A stretch of DNA of 64,000 nt from the NCBI RefSeq assembly GCF_013377085.1, contig NZ_JACAAX010000007.1, positions 99,033 through 163,032 of the forward strand. Reading direction: 5' to 3'. This document shows positions 9,005-19,154 of the stretch, in pieces; positions within the stretch are counted from its first letter, which is position 1, and each line of letters begins with the position of its first letter. The notes under the pieces were generated by a model. It was given only the letters and a program-made list of their open reading frames with translations. It was not told the origin of the DNA and searched no databases. This DNA is from Rhodoplanes sp. (lineage in GTDB: Bacteria; Pseudomonadota; Alphaproteobacteria; Rhizobiales; Xanthobacteraceae). Both the position numbers and the translations under genes were made by a program.

Positions 9005-9711
9005 TGCCGAGCCGCCCGGCCGGCCCCGAGCAGCTCTCGCTCGGCTTCGCGCACCACGAGAGCCTGGCCCGCGAGGACTTCCTGCGCATGCCGTCGAACG
9101 CCGCGGCGCTCGACACCCTCGACCGCTGGCCCGACTGGCCGGCCCGCGCCCTGGTGCTGGCGGGCCCGGCAGGCTCGGGCAAGAGCCACCTCGCCGCCAT
9201 CTGGGCCGCGCGGGCCGGTGCCCGCATTCTTCCGGCATCGGCGCTGAACGAGGCTGCCGTGCCGGAGGTGCTGGCGGCCGGTGCGCTGGTGCTCGAGGAC
9301 GTGCGGCCCGGTGTCGACGAGGTTGCGCTGTTTCATCTCCTCAATCTGGCCCGCGATGCCGGCACCTTCCTGCTGTCGACGGCGCTTGCCCCGCCGGCCG
9401 GCTGGACGCTGCGGCTCGCCGATCTTCACTCCCGCTTGCGGGCCATGCCGGTGCTGCAGCTCGCGCCGCCCGACGATGCGCTGCTGCGCGCCGTGCTGGT
9501 CAAGCTGTTCGCCGATCGCCAGCTCGCCGTCGACGAGGGGCTGCTCGTCTATCTGGAGCGCCGCATCGAGCGCTCGCTCGCGGCGGCCCGTGCCGTGGTG
9601 GCTGCGCTCGACCGCGAAGGCCTGCGCCAGCAGCGCCCGGTCAACCGCGCGCTCGCCGTCGAGCTGCTCGGCGCCGCCGCGGAGGACGCGGGCGAGGAGA
9701 CCGACGTTTAG
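9004..9711 (+). CDS. hdaA: HdaA, DnaA-family regulatory inactivation ATPase
   Basis: 235 residues. Walker A is [11 protein letters not shown] (about residue 55), with a Walker B-like [10 protein letters not shown], then a sensor region and a short C-terminal lid. There is no DnaA DNA-binding domain IV. The N-terminal QLSLGF matches the clamp-binding peptide used by Hda/HdaA to dock on the beta sliding clamp. HdaA stimulates ATP hydrolysis by DnaA after initiation. It is placed between a CDP-alcohol phosphotransferase and ppk, as in many alphaproteobacteria. The ATG overlaps the previous stop. Confidence 0.88.
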   Translation: MPSRPAGPEQLSLGFAHHESLAREDFLRMPSNAAALDTLDRWPDWPARALVLAGPAGSGKSHLAAIWAARAGARILPASALNEAAVPEVLAAGALVLEDVRPGVDEVALFHLLNLARDAGTFLLSTALAPPAGWTLRLADLHSRLRAMPVLQLAPPDDALLRAVLVKLFADRQLAVDEGLLVYLERRIERSLAAARAVVAALDREGLRQQRPVNRALAVELLGAAAEDAGEETDV

Positions 9712-9866
9712 GACCTCGGCGGCGTTCAGGAGCGGCAATATCACGCGGCTGTCATCGTTCTGTCGGGGACTCGCCATACGCAGCTCCGGCCCGCATAGTC
9801 GGCGGGACGGACGCGCGTCGCGCGGCAGCGCCGCCGCGTGTCGTCCGGTGGCCCAGGCAGGACAGC

Positions 9867-12080
9867 ATGGTCGACCAGCAAGGCATTGAGCAAGCTCTCG
9901 AAACGGGTCTATCCGCAGGGCTTGCCCCGGTCGCTCCCAAGGCCAAGAAGAAGCGCGACCCGGATCGCTACATCAACCGTGAATTGTCCTGGCTGCAGTT
10001 CAATCGCCGTGTTCTCGAAGAGTCGGCGAATCCGAATCACCCGCTCCTGGAGAAGGTCCGGTTCCTGTCGATCTCGGCCAACAACCTGGACGAGTTCTTC
10101 ATGGTTCGGGTCGCCGGCCTGAAGGGGCAGGTGCGCGAGGGCATCTCGACCAAGAGCCCGGACGGGCTGACGCCGAGCGAGCAGCTCGTGCGCATCAACG
10201 AGGGCGTCAAGGAGCTCGCCGACGAGCAGCAATTGCGCTGGCGCGAGCTGAAAAAGGAGCTCGGCGCCCAGAAGATCATGTTCGTCGACGCGACCGAGCT
10301 GAAGAAGGGCGAACGGCAATGGCTGGAGGACTATTTCCTCCATCACATCTTTCCGGTGCTGACGCCGCTCGCCATCGACCCGGCCCATCCGTTCCCCTTC
10401 ATCCCGAATTTCGGCTTCTCGCTCGCCCTGCAGCTCGCCCGCAGCCACGACGGCCGCGCCTTGAACGCGCTGATCCGCGTGCCGCCCAAGATCGAGCGAT
10501 TCATCCGGCTGGCCGGCGAGGAGGGCGGGCCCGGCGTGGTGCGGCTGATCACGCTGGAGCACGTCATCGCACTGTTCATCCCGCGCCTGTTCCCCGGCTA
10601 TGGCCTGAAGGGGCAGGCCGGCTTCCGCGTGCTGCGCGACTCCGAGGTGGAAATCGAGGAGGAGGCCGAGGACCTGGTCCTCCTCTACGAAAGCGCGCTG
10701 AAGCGGCGGCGGCGTGGCACGGTGATCCGGCTCGAGCTCGATGCGGCGATGCCGGCCGAGCTGCAGCGCTTCGTGCAGCGTGCGCTGGCGGCCGCCGACG
10801 ACGAGGTCTTCCTGATCGACGGCGTGCTGGCGCTGAGCGAGCTCGCGCAGCTCACCTCGCTCGACCGGCCGGACCTCGAGTTCATTCCCTATAATCCGCG
10901 CTTTCCCGAGCGCATCCGCGACCATGCGGGCGACTGCTTCGCGGCGATCCGGCAGAAGGACCTGATCGTCCACCACCCCTACGAGTCGTTCGACGTCGTC
11001 GTGCAGTTCCTGCAGCAGGCGGCGCGCGACCCCGACGTCGTCGCCATCAAGCAGACGCTCTACCGCACCTCCAAGAACAGCCCGATCGTGGAGGCGCTCG
11101 CCGAGGCGGCGGAGGCCGGCAAGTCGGTCACGGCCGTGGTGGAGCTGAAGGCGCGCTTCGACGAGGAGGCGAACATTCGCTGGGCGCGCGACCTCGAGCG
11201 CGCCGGCGCCCAGGTGGTCTACGGCTTCATCGAGCTGAAGACGCACGCCAAGCTGTCGCTGGTGGTCCGCCGCGAGAACGGCTCGCCGCTCTCCTATGTC
11301 CACACCGGCACCGGCAACTATCACCCGCAGACGGCGCGCATCTACACCGATCTGTCGTTCTTCACGGCCGACCCGGTGATCGCCCGCGACGTCGCGAGGG
11401 TGTTCAACTTCATCACCGGCTACGCCGAGCCGGCCGGACTGGAGCGGCTCTCGGTGTCGCCCCTCAACCTGCGCACCCGGATGATCGAGCACATCGGCGG
11501 CGAGACCGCCAATGCGCGCGCCGGCAAGCCGGCCGCCATCTGGATGAAGATGAACTCGCTGGTCGATCCCGGCATCATCGACGCGCTCTACGAGGCCTCG
11601 CAGGCCGGCGTGCCGATCGACCTCGTGGTGCGCGGCATCTGCTGCCTGCGGCCGGGCGTGCCGGGCCTCTCCGACAACATCCGGGTGAAGTCGATCATCG
11701 GCCGGTTCCTCGAGCACGGCCGCATCTATTGCTTCGGCAACGGCTATGCGCTGCCGAACCCGAAGGCGCATGTCTACATCTCGTCGGCCGACATGATGCC
11801 GCGCAATCTCGATCGCCGCGTCGAGGTGCTGTGCCCGATCCTCAATCCGACCGTGCACGAGCAGGTGCTCGACCAGATCATGATCGCCAACTTCAAGGAC
11901 AACGAGCAGAGCTGGACGCTCTTGCCGGACGGCAGCTCGACGCGTATCAAGGCGGCGTCCGGCGAGGAGCCGTTCAACGTGCATAAATATTTCATGACGA
12001 ACCCCAGTCTGTCCGGCCGCGGAAAGTCGCTGAAGGACTCGTCGCCGCGCAGCTTCACCCGGCGGGGAGACCGTGCCTAA
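9867..12080 (+). CDS. ppk: Polyphosphate kinase 1
   Basis: 737 residues. It reversibly polymerises the gamma phosphate of ATP into polyphosphate. The order is N-terminal domain ([20 protein letters not shown]), head domain and two PLD-like C-terminal domains. The autophosphorylated His lies in [19 protein letters not shown], and the second PLD-like motif is near [17 protein letters not shown]. The ATG is at 9867. It overlaps ppx by 8 bases, giving a coupled synthesis/degradation pair. Confidence 0.98.
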   Translation: MVDQQGIEQALETGLSAGLAPVAPKAKKKRDPDRYINRELSWLQFNRRVLEESANPNHPLLEKVRFLSISANNLDEFFMVRVAGLKGQVREGISTKSPDGLTPSEQLVRINEGVKELADEQQLRWRELKKELGAQKIMFVDATELKKGERQWLEDYFLHHIFPVLTPLAIDPAHPFPFIPNFGFSLALQLARSHDGRALNALIRVPPKIERFIRLAGEEGGPGVVRLITLEHVIALFIPRLFPGYGLKGQAGFRVLRDSEVEIEEEAEDLVLLYESALKRRRRGTVIRLELDAAMPAELQRFVQRALAAADDEVFLIDGVLALSELAQLTSLDRPDLEFIPYNPRFPERIRDHAGDCFAAIRQKDLIVHHPYESFDVVVQFLQQAARDPDVVAIKQTLYRTSKNSPIVEALAEAAEAGKSVTAVVELKARFDEEANIRWARDLERAGAQVVYGFIELKTHAKLSLVVRRENGSPLSYVHTGTGNYHPQTARIYTDLSFFTADPVIARDVARVFNFITGYAEPAGLERLSVSPLNLRTRMIEHIGGETANARAGKPAAIWMKMNSLVDPGIIDALYEASQAGVPIDLVVRGICCLRPGVPGLSDNIRVKSIIGRFLEHGRIYCFGNGYALPNPKAHVYISSADMMPRNLDRRVEVLCPILNPTVHEQVLDQIMIANFKDNEQSWTLLPDGSSTRIKAASGEEPFNVHKYFMTNPSLSGRGKSLKDSSPRSFTRRGDRA

Positions 12081-13602
12081 ACGCAAAGCGACGGCGGCTG
12101 CCGCCGCCCAGGGCCGGCTCGACAACGGGCCTCCTGTCGGCGTCATCGACATCGGCTCGAACTCGATCCGGTTGGTCGTCTACGAGGGGCTCACCCGCAG
12201 CCCGACGCCGATCTTCAACGAGAAGGTGCTGGCCGGGCTCGGCCGTGAGGTGCTGTCGACCGGGCTCTTGGCCGCCGACGCGGTCGAGCGGGCCTATCAG
12301 GCGCTGCGGCGCTTCCGGGTGCTGTGCGACACCATGGGGGTGGCGCGCCTGTGGGTGATCGCCACCGCGGCCTGCCGCGACGCCAGCAACGGTCCCGAGT
12401 TCATCCGCGCGGCGCAGACGATCTGCCGCGCCAAGGTCGATGTGCTGTCGGGCAAGCGCGAGGCGACGCTGGCGGCGCTCGGCGTCGTCTCCGGCATCTA
12501 TCAGCCGGACGGGATCGTCGGCGATCTCGGCGGCGGCTCGCTCGAGCTGGTCGACGTGCGCGGCACGCGCCTGAAGGGCGGCACGACGCTGCCGCTCGGC
12601 GGCCTAGCGCTGCAGGATCTCTCGGCGCGCTCGCTCAAGAAAGCCGAGAAGATCGTCGACCAGGCACTGCGCAATGTCGGCTTTCTGAAAGCCGGCGGCG
12701 GCCGTGCCTTCTATGCGGTCGGCGGCACCTGGCGCGCGCTGACGCGCCTGCACATGCGCCAGACCGGCTATCCGCTGCATGTGATGCAGAACTATGTCAT
12801 TCCGGCCCGCGAGGCGCTGGAGTTCGCGCGGCTGGTGCGGCGCGTCAACGCCGACACGCTGTCGCAGATCGAGTCGGTCAACGAGTTCCGGCGGCCGCTG
12901 CTCGCCTATGCGGCGATCGTGCTGGAGCACATCATCCGCTACGCCAAGCCGCGCGAGATCGTCGTCTCGGCCGCCGGCGTGCGCGAGGGGCTGCTCTACG
13001 AGGTGCTGAGCGAGCGCGAGCGCAAGCGCGACCCGCTGCTCGTCGCCGCGATGGAGCTCAACGTGCTGCGCTCCCGCTCGCCCGCCCACGGGATCGAGCT
13101 GGTCGACTGGACGGACCGCTTCATGGCCTCGACCGGCATCGACGAGACCGCGTCGGAGATACGGTTGCGGCACGCCGCCTGCCTGCTCGGCGACATCGGC
13201 TGGCGCGCCCATCCCGACTACCGCGGCGAGCAGTCGCTCAACGTGATCTCGCATGCGAGCTTTCTCGGCGTCGATCATCCGGGCCGGACCTATATCGCCC
13301 TCGCCGTCTATTTCCGCCATGTCGGCCTGTACGACGGCGAGCTGTTGCCCGGCATGCGCGAGCTCGCCACCGCCCGTATCATCGATCGCGCGCGCGTTCT
13401 CGGCGGCGCCATGCGGGTCGCCTATCTGATCTCGGCCGCGAGGCCGGGCGTGCTCCCGTCGGTGCCCATGATGGTGCGGCGCGGCCAGCTCGAGCTGTCG
13501 CTCGGTGGCGACCTCGCGGCGCTCGGTGGCGAGCGCGTCGCCAACCGCCTGCGCCAGCTCGCCCGCCTGATCGGCCGCGAGGCCGTGGTGGTGACGAGCT
13601 GA
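12073..13602 (+). CDS. ppx: Exopolyphosphatase (Ppx/GppA family)
   Basis: 509 residues. It removes terminal phosphates from polyphosphate and may also hydrolyse pppGpp. Phosphate-binding loops of the actin-like fold are [18 protein letters not shown] and [16 protein letters not shown]-terminal HD-like helical domain follows. It starts with GTG at 12073, 8 bases inside ppk, so it depends on ppk translation. Confidence 0.96.
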   Translation: MPKRKATAAAAAQGRLDNGPPVGVIDIGSNSIRLVVYEGLTRSPTPIFNEKVLAGLGREVLSTGLLAADAVERAYQALRRFRVLCDTMGVARLWVIATAACRDASNGPEFIRAAQTICRAKVDVLSGKREATLAALGVVSGIYQPDGIVGDLGGGSLELVDVRGTRLKGGTTLPLGGLALQDLSARSLKKAEKIVDQALRNVGFLKAGGGRAFYAVGGTWRALTRLHMRQTGYPLHVMQNYVIPAREALEFARLVRRVNADTLSQIESVNEFRRPLLAYAAIVLEHIIRYAKPREIVVSAAGVREGLLYEVLSERERKRDPLLVAAMELNVLRSRSPAHGIELVDWTDRFMASTGIDETASEIRLRHAACLLGDIGWRAHPDYRGEQSLNVISHASFLGVDHPGRTYIALAVYFRHVGLYDGELLPGMRELATARIIDRARVLGGAMRVAYLISAARPGVLPSVPMMVRRGQLELSLGGDLAALGGERVANRLRQLARLIGREAVVVTS

Positions 13603-13789
13603 GGTCGCCGGCCGGCGCGACCGCACGGCACGCCGAAACCTTGCGACGCACCTTGGAAACAGTCGAAATCATCGCGTTTGAAAGCTCATGACCCATGGGC
13701 TAAGCACATGGGCCGGGTCGACAGAATGGACGGTGCTCGGGCCGCACCAGCGGCCCGTCGTCGTCGGTGCAGACCATGTGAGACAGGCG

Positions 13790-14332
13790 ATGCCGCCCCC
13801 GACCGCCGATCTCGCCCTCGTTTTCGCGTCCGAGCGCGGTCGCCTCGAGCGGCTGATCGGACGCATCATCGGCGATCGCCATGTCGCCGAGGATCTGGTC
13901 CAGGAAGCGTTCCTGAAGGTGTCGCGCGCCGCCGTCATCATGACGGTCGACGATCACCGCGGCTACCTGGTGCAGACCGCCCGCAACCTCGCCCTCGACC
14001 ATCGCCGCCGCATGCGGGTGATGCGCCCGGCCGAGGACAGCGACGCAGAGTTCCGCCTTCTCGCCGACGCCGCACCGACGCCCGAGACCATGGTGGCCGA
14101 TCGCCAGGCGCTCGCCGTTGCCATGGCGGCGCTGCGCCGCCTGCCGGTCCGCACCCGCCGCGCCTTCGAGATGCATCGGCTCGACGGCCGCACCATGGCC
14201 GACATCTCGGCCGAGCTCGGCGTCTCGGTGTCGCTCGTCTGCAAGCTCGTGCACGAGGCCTACACGGCCGTTCGCGACGAGCTCCACCGCGGTGATCTGC
14301 TGCCGCGCCGGACTGAAAATTCCCCGGACTGA
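13790..14332 (+). CDS. ECF-type RNA polymerase sigma factor (FecI-like)
   Basis: 180 residues from the ATG at 13790; the frame also allows an upstream start at 13688, which adds 34 residues without homology. Sigma region 2 is GDRHVAEDLVQEAFLKVS...YLVQTARNLALDHRR, and region 4 is RLPVRTRRAFEMHRLDGRTMADISAELGVSVSLVCKLVHEA. The spacing and wording match the iron-starvation (FecI) subgroup. The FecR homologue and TonB receptor directly downstream show it drives that siderophore uptake operon, switched on by a receptor-to-FecR signal. Confidence 0.9.
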   Translation: MPPPTADLALVFASERGRLERLIGRIIGDRHVAEDLVQEAFLKVSRAAVIMTVDDHRGYLVQTARNLALDHRRRMRVMRPAEDSDAEFRLLADAAPTPETMVADRQALAVAMAALRRLPVRTRRAFEMHRLDGRTMADISAELGVSVSLVCKLVHEAYTAVRDELHRGDLLPRRTENSPD

Positions 14333-14406
14333 AACGTCCTTGCTGGTGTAAGTCCAGCGTCGGGGGGAACGGCGCAGCGGGCGGCGCCCACACGGATGCC
14401 GGGGGA

Positions 14407-15360
14407 ATGACCAGCAGAGACGACGAGCGGCTGTGGGGCGAGGCCCTGGCGCTGTTGCTGCGCCTGCGCGAGCGGCCCGGCGACCCCGCGCTCCGGGACG
14501 AGGCGGCGCGCTGGTGCGCGCAGAGTTCCGCGCATCGCGCCGCCTTCGACGAGGCCGAGGCGGTGTGGCGAGTGACGGGCGCGCTGCCGCGCACGCAGGC
14601 TCCGACGATCGCTCCGCCGCGTGCTCCGTTGCTCACCCGCCGGCACGTCGCCGCCGGGCTCGGATTCGCGGTCGCGGCCGGCATCGCCGGGCTCGCGGTG
14701 CCCGAGCTGACATTGCGGGCGCGCGCCGACGTGCTCACCGGCACGGCCGAGATCCGCCGCGTCGCGCTGCCCGACGGCAGCGCCGCGACGTTGGGCCCCG
14801 ACAGTGCGGTCCGGCTCGCCTACGGGCCCGACGCCCGCGAGGTCGATCTCCTGGCCGGCATGGCTTACTTCGAGGTGGCGGCCGGTTCCGCCGCGCCGTT
14901 CCGGGCCGTGTGCGGGCCGCTGGCCGTGACGGCCGCCGGCACGGCCTTCGAGGTGTCGCGCGACGCCGGCTGGCTGATCGCCGCCGCCGACAAAGGCTCC
15001 ATCGCGGTGCGGTTGCCGGCGACCTCCGGGCCGGCCGAGTCCATGCTGGAGGCCGGCGACTGGCTCTCCTTCGACGAGAGCGAGCAGGCGATGGCGCGCG
15101 GCGTGCGCGCCGCCGGCCTGCGGGCCGCCTGGCGGGACCGCGTCGCCGTCGCCGACCGCGAGCCGGTCGGCGCCGTGGTCGCCCGCATTGCCCGCTGGCA
15201 TCGGGGCCGGGTCTTGGTCGCGCCCGGCTTCGGCGGCCGTCGCGTCAGCGGCATCTTCGACCTGCGCGATCCCCGCCGCGCCCTGGAAGCCGTGGTGGCC
15301 CCGTTCCACGGCCATGTCCGCGACCTCTCGCCCTGGCTCACGGTGCTGACGACGATCTGA
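14407..15360 (+). CDS. FecR-type transmembrane sigma regulator
   Basis: 317 residues. The cytoplasmic N-terminal part (about 1-70, DUF4880-like, WCAQSSAHRAAFDEAEAVWR) binds the sigma factor. One transmembrane helix lies at about 78-98 (HVAAGLGFAVAAGIAGLAVPE), preceded by Arg-Arg. The periplasmic FecR domain contains IRRVALPDGSAATLGPDSAVRL and YFEVAAG, and the C-terminal STN-like part receives the receptor signal. It lies 74 bases after the sigma gene and before the receptor, the canonical fecI-fecR-receptor order. Confidence 0.92.
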   Translation: MTSRDDERLWGEALALLLRLRERPGDPALRDEAARWCAQSSAHRAAFDEAEAVWRVTGALPRTQAPTIAPPRAPLLTRRHVAAGLGFAVAAGIAGLAVPELTLRARADVLTGTAEIRRVALPDGSAATLGPDSAVRLAYGPDAREVDLLAGMAYFEVAAGSAAPFRAVCGPLAVTAAGTAFEVSRDAGWLIAAADKGSIAVRLPATSGPAESMLEAGDWLSFDESEQAMARGVRAAGLRAAWRDRVAVADREPVGAVVARIARWHRGRVLVAPGFGGRRVSGIFDLRDPRRALEAVVAPFHGHVRDLSPWLTVLTTI

Positions 15361-15484
15361 CCCGCCCGACTTTTGAAAACCTCCAATCGAAGCCGCTGGC
15401 GTGAAAACCGCGGCGGCTCGTTCGTCCATCGAGCATGGGGCTGCGGCGCGGGGGCGCCGCCGGGCGAGCGATCGGGGCAGGGGA

Positions 15485-17911
15485 ATGCGTCAGCGTCGAA
15501 CCAGGATTTTGGAGGCGGCCGTCGCGGTCGGCCTGGCGGCGATGCCGCTGGCCGGGGCGGGCGGCGCGCTCGCCCAGGCGGTCGCCGAGGCCGCCACATT
15601 CTCGGTGCCGGCCGGATCGCTGTCGTCGGCGCTGGTCGCCTTCGGGCGCCAGAGCGGCCTCCAGGTGAGCTTTGCGCCGGAGATCGCGACCGGCAAGTCG
15701 AGCCCCGGCGTCGCCGGCGCGCTCAAGCCCGACGCGGCGCTGGAGCGGCTGCTCGGCGGCACCGGCCTGATCTGGCGCTGGGCCAACGACGCCACCGTGA
15801 CGATCTACGATCCGCGTTCCGCCGCCATGACGGCGAACGCGCAGGGCACCATTCCGCTCGAGGAGATCCAGGTCACGGGCGTCGGCACCAAATCGAGCGA
15901 GACCGCCTGGGGCCCGGTCGACGGCTATGTCGCGACCCGCAGCGGCGCCGGCTCCAAGTCCAACACGCCGATCGTCGAGATCCCGCAGTCGGTCTCGGTC
16001 GTCACCCGCGACCAGATGCGCGACCGCGGTGTCCAGACCGTCACCGAGGCGCTGCAATACACCCCAGGCGTCGTCACCTCGGCGGGCGGCAAGGACCCGC
16101 GCTTCGACATCGTCTATCTACGCGGATTCAACACGCAGGGCTCCGGCGGCTATCGCGACGGCATGCGGGAGTTCGCCGACGCCAACGCCCTCAGCGCCTA
16201 CCGGACCGAGCCCTACGGGCTCGAGCGTATCGACGTGATGCGCGGCCCCGGCTCGGTGCTCTACGGCCAGACCGGGCCGGGCGGCGTCATCGACAAGATC
16301 AGCAAGCGGCCGACGCCAGTGCCGTTCGCCGAGTTCGTCGGTACGTTCGGCAATTTCGACCGGATCCAGGGCGCCTTCGACCTCGGCGGCGCGGCGGATG
16401 AGGCGGGCAGGTACCAGTTCCGCCTGACCGGGCTCTTGCGCGAGAGCGACGCCCAGATCGCCCATTTCTCGCGGTTCGTCCCGGACGACCGCAAATACGT
16501 CGCGCCGGCCTTCACCTGGCAGCCGACCGCCGACACCCGGTGGACGATCCTGACCGAGTACCAGCACGACCTGAGCGGCAACGCCTTTCCCGTCTCGCGG
16601 CTGCGGACCTCGGGATCGACCGTGACGGCCGTCAGCGCCCTGCCGCTGTATCTCGGCGATCCGAACTGGAACAAGTACGACCACGAGCAGTACCGGATCG
16701 CATCGCTGTTCGAGCACCGGTTCAACGACGTGCTCGCCGTGAAGCAGAACATGGCCTTCACGTCGCTGACGCTCGACTACCGCTATCTCACCGGCTCGCT
16801 CGCCAACAACGCGACGACGGCCCAGCGGGTCGCCCGCACCTCCGACGACAAGGCCGATACCTACACGCTCGATAATCAGGCCCATGCGAACTTCTTTACC
16901 GGACCACTGTCGCACGCTGTCCTGGTCGGCTTCGATTTTCAGCGTCTCGGCTTCGACACCGTGTTCAAGGGCAGCCCCGGCACCTACGCGCTCGACACCA
17001 TCAATCCGATCTACGGCATCGCGGTGCAGCCGGCCACGAGCACGTTGACCAGCACGGCCCAGACGCTGCAGCAGGCCGGCCTCTACGCCCAGGATCAGGT
17101 CAAGCTCGACAAATGGCTGCTCACCCTCGGCATCCGTCACGATCATGCGGAGCTGGAGAGCGACAACCGGGTCAGCAGAGCGGTCACCAACACAGACGAC
17201 ACGGCGACCACCAAGCGGGTCGGGCTCACTTACCTGTTCGACGACGGCGTCGCGCCCTATGCGAGCTGGGCGACCTCGTTTCTGCCGACCACCGGCACGG
17301 ACTTCTCCGGCAATCCGTTCAAGCCGACGACGGGTCGGCAATACGAGGTCGGCGTCAAATGGCAGCCGCCCGGCAGCCGGACGCTGGTCACGGTCGCGGC
17401 CTTCGACATCGTCCAGCAGAACGTCCTGACGACCGATCCGGTGAACACGGGGTTCAGCGTCCAGACCGGTGAGATCTCTTCGCGCGGTATCGAGTTCCAG
17501 GCGACGACGTCGCCGCTCGCCGGCCTCGACCTGATCGTCTCCGCCTCGGTACAGGACGTCGAGGTGACCCGGAGCACCAAGGCCGATCTCGGCAAGGTGC
17601 CGCTGCTGATCCCCGAGCAGCAGGCGGCGGCCTGGGCCAAGTACACGATCCAGAGCGGCTTTTTCACCGGCCTCGGCTTCGGCGCCGGCGTGCGCTACAT
17701 CGGGGAGACCTGGGCGGACCTCGCCAACACCATCCCGAACGCGCCGCAGACCGTGGTCGACGCCGCGCTCTCCTACGATTGGAAAGGCGCCCGCTTCGCC
17801 CTCAACGTGACCAATCTGTTCGACCGCGAGCAGGCCCTGTGCACCACCTCGGGCGGCTGCCAGTTCATCAGCCCGCGCACCGTGGTCGGTTCGGTCCGCT
17901 ACCGGTGGTGA
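15485..17911 (+). CDS. TonB-dependent siderophore receptor with STN signalling domain
   Basis: 808 residues from ATG 15485; an upstream GTG at 15401 gives 28 residues of unlikely sequence. The signal peptide ends near residue 31 (GGALAQ). The STN domain at about 36-90 (FSVPAGSLSSALVAFGRQSGL) touches FecR. The plug has IPQSVSVVTRDQMRDRGVQTVTEALQYTPGV and the 22-strand barrel follows, ending VGSVRYRW with the C-terminal aromatic. It imports a ferric siderophore across the outer membrane with TonB energy and activates the upstream sigma factor. The siderophore is unknown; the sequence type is FhuA/FpvA-like. Confidence 0.95.
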   Translation: MRQRRTRILEAAVAVGLAAMPLAGAGGALAQAVAEAATFSVPAGSLSSALVAFGRQSGLQVSFAPEIATGKSSPGVAGALKPDAALERLLGGTGLIWRWANDATVTIYDPRSAAMTANAQGTIPLEEIQVTGVGTKSSETAWGPVDGYVATRSGAGSKSNTPIVEIPQSVSVVTRDQMRDRGVQTVTEALQYTPGVVTSAGGKDPRFDIVYLRGFNTQGSGGYRDGMREFADANALSAYRTEPYGLERIDVMRGPGSVLYGQTGPGGVIDKISKRPTPVPFAEFVGTFGNFDRIQGAFDLGGAADEAGRYQFRLTGLLRESDAQIAHFSRFVPDDRKYVAPAFTWQPTADTRWTILTEYQHDLSGNAFPVSRLRTSGSTVTAVSALPLYLGDPNWNKYDHEQYRIASLFEHRFNDVLAVKQNMAFTSLTLDYRYLTGSLANNATTAQRVARTSDDKADTYTLDNQAHANFFTGPLSHAVLVGFDFQRLGFDTVFKGSPGTYALDTINPIYGIAVQPATSTLTSTAQTLQQAGLYAQDQVKLDKWLLTLGIRHDHAELESDNRVSRAVTNTDDTATTKRVGLTYLFDDGVAPYASWATSFLPTTGTDFSGNPFKPTTGRQYEVGVKWQPPGSRTLVTVAAFDIVQQNVLTTDPVNTGFSVQTGEISSRGIEFQATTSPLAGLDLIVSASVQDVEVTRSTKADLGKVPLLIPEQQAAAWAKYTIQSGFFTGLGFGAGVRYIGETWADLANTIPNAPQTVVDAALSYDWKGARFALNVTNLFDREQALCTTSGGCQFISPRTVVGSVRYRW

Positions 17912-17912
17912 C

Positions 17913-19148
17913 GTGGTGACGGAGGCGTCGTCGCGCGGACCGCGGCTGCGGCCCTGGCTGGTGCGGCTGCATCGCTGGGTCGGGCTCGCCATCGCGCCGT
18001 TCCTGATCGTGTCGGCGCTCACCGGCAGCGCCATCGCGTTCCGCGAGGAGCTCGATGCCTGGCTCAACCCGGACCTGTTCGCGGCGCCCGGCGTCGGCAC
18101 GCCGCTGGCGCCCTCCGGGATCGTCGCCGCCGTGGAGGCGGCCGATCCGCGCGTGCGCGTCGTCCGGGTGCCGCTGCCGCACGAACCCGGCGAGGCTTTG
18201 GTCGTCGGCGTGCAGCCGAGGCTCGATTCGGTGACGTGGCGGCCCTTCGCCATCGACCACAACCAGGTGTTCGTCGATCCGGTCACGGGGGTGGTGCTGG
18301 GCCGGCGGCTGTTCGGCGCGGCGCGGCTCGACCGCGCGCACCTGATGCCGTTCCTGTACCAGCTCCACTTCACCCTGATGACGCCGGCCCGCTGGGGCGT
18401 CTGGCTGCTCGGCGGCGTCGCGATCCTGTGGTTCCTCGACGGCTTCGTGGCGCTCGCCTTGACGCTGCCGCGGGCGCGGCCGCTGCTCGCGTACTGGGGG
18501 ACGGCGTGGCGGATCAAGCGCGGCGCCAGCGCCTACCGGCGAAACTTCGACCTGCACCGGGCCGGGGGCTTGTGGCTGTGGAGCGTGCTGCTGGTCCTGG
18601 CCTTTTCGGGCGCGGCGCTCAACCTGACGGCCGAGGTATTTCGCCCGGTCGTCTCGCTGGTCTCGACGCTGACGCCGAGCGCGCGCGAAGCGGGTGCGCC
18701 GCGGCTGCGGCGTCCGCCGGCCGAGCCGAAGCTCTCCTTCGAGGATGCCTTCGCGGCGGCCCGTTGCGTGATCGCCGAGCGCGGCTGGGCCATGGCGCCG
18801 CTCCAGGCCGCCTATATCCGGCACTACGGCGCGTATTTCGTCAGCGTCGCGGCACCGGGTCCCGACCACGACGACGGGATCGGCCACCCGCATCTCTTCT
18901 TCGACGACCAGGACGGCACGCTGCTGCACGCCGAGGTGCCGGGCGAGGGCTCGGCCGGCGACATCTTTCTGGATCTCCAGCACCCGCTGCACACCGGCCG
19001 GATCATCGGCCTGCCGGGCCGCATCCTGATCTGCATCGCCGGGCTGGTGACGGCCGCGCTGACCATTACGGGCGTGGTTCTGTGGGCCACCAAGCGCCGC
19101 CGCGCGCGCCGCCCGCGTGCCGCGATGGAGACCGCGACGGCCGAGTAG
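17913..19148 (+). CDS. PepSY-associated transmembrane protein (siderophore-iron reductase type)
   Basis: 411 residues beginning with GTG one base after the receptor stop. The pattern LVRLHRWVGLAIAPFLIVSALTGSAIAFREELD with paired helices and His residues (LHRW, LYQLHF, DLHRAGG, DLQHPLHTGRIIGLPGR) is that of the PepSY_TM family. It has about four membrane spans and periplasmic PepSY segments. Members next to TonB receptors are proposed to reduce ferric siderophores in the periplasm using membrane histidines. The position at the operon end supports that role. Confidence 0.85.
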   Translation: MVTEASSRGPRLRPWLVRLHRWVGLAIAPFLIVSALTGSAIAFREELDAWLNPDLFAAPGVGTPLAPSGIVAAVEAADPRVRVVRVPLPHEPGEALVVGVQPRLDSVTWRPFAIDHNQVFVDPVTGVVLGRRLFGAARLDRAHLMPFLYQLHFTLMTPARWGVWLLGGVAILWFLDGFVALALTLPRARPLLAYWGTAWRIKRGASAYRRNFDLHRAGGLWLWSVLLVLAFSGAALNLTAEVFRPVVSLVSTLTPSAREAGAPRLRRPPAEPKLSFEDAFAAARCVIAERGWAMAPLQAAYIRHYGAYFVSVAAPGPDHDDGIGHPHLFFDDQDGTLLHAEVPGEGSAGDIFLDLQHPLHTGRIIGLPGRILICIAGLVTAALTITGVVLWATKRRRARRPRAAMETATAE

Positions 19149-19154
19149 GGACGG

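Noticed and set aside
9909..12152. 747-codon minus-strand frame opposite ppk
   Set aside because: Complete antisense shadow of ppk with Arg/His/Gly-rich composition and no domain.
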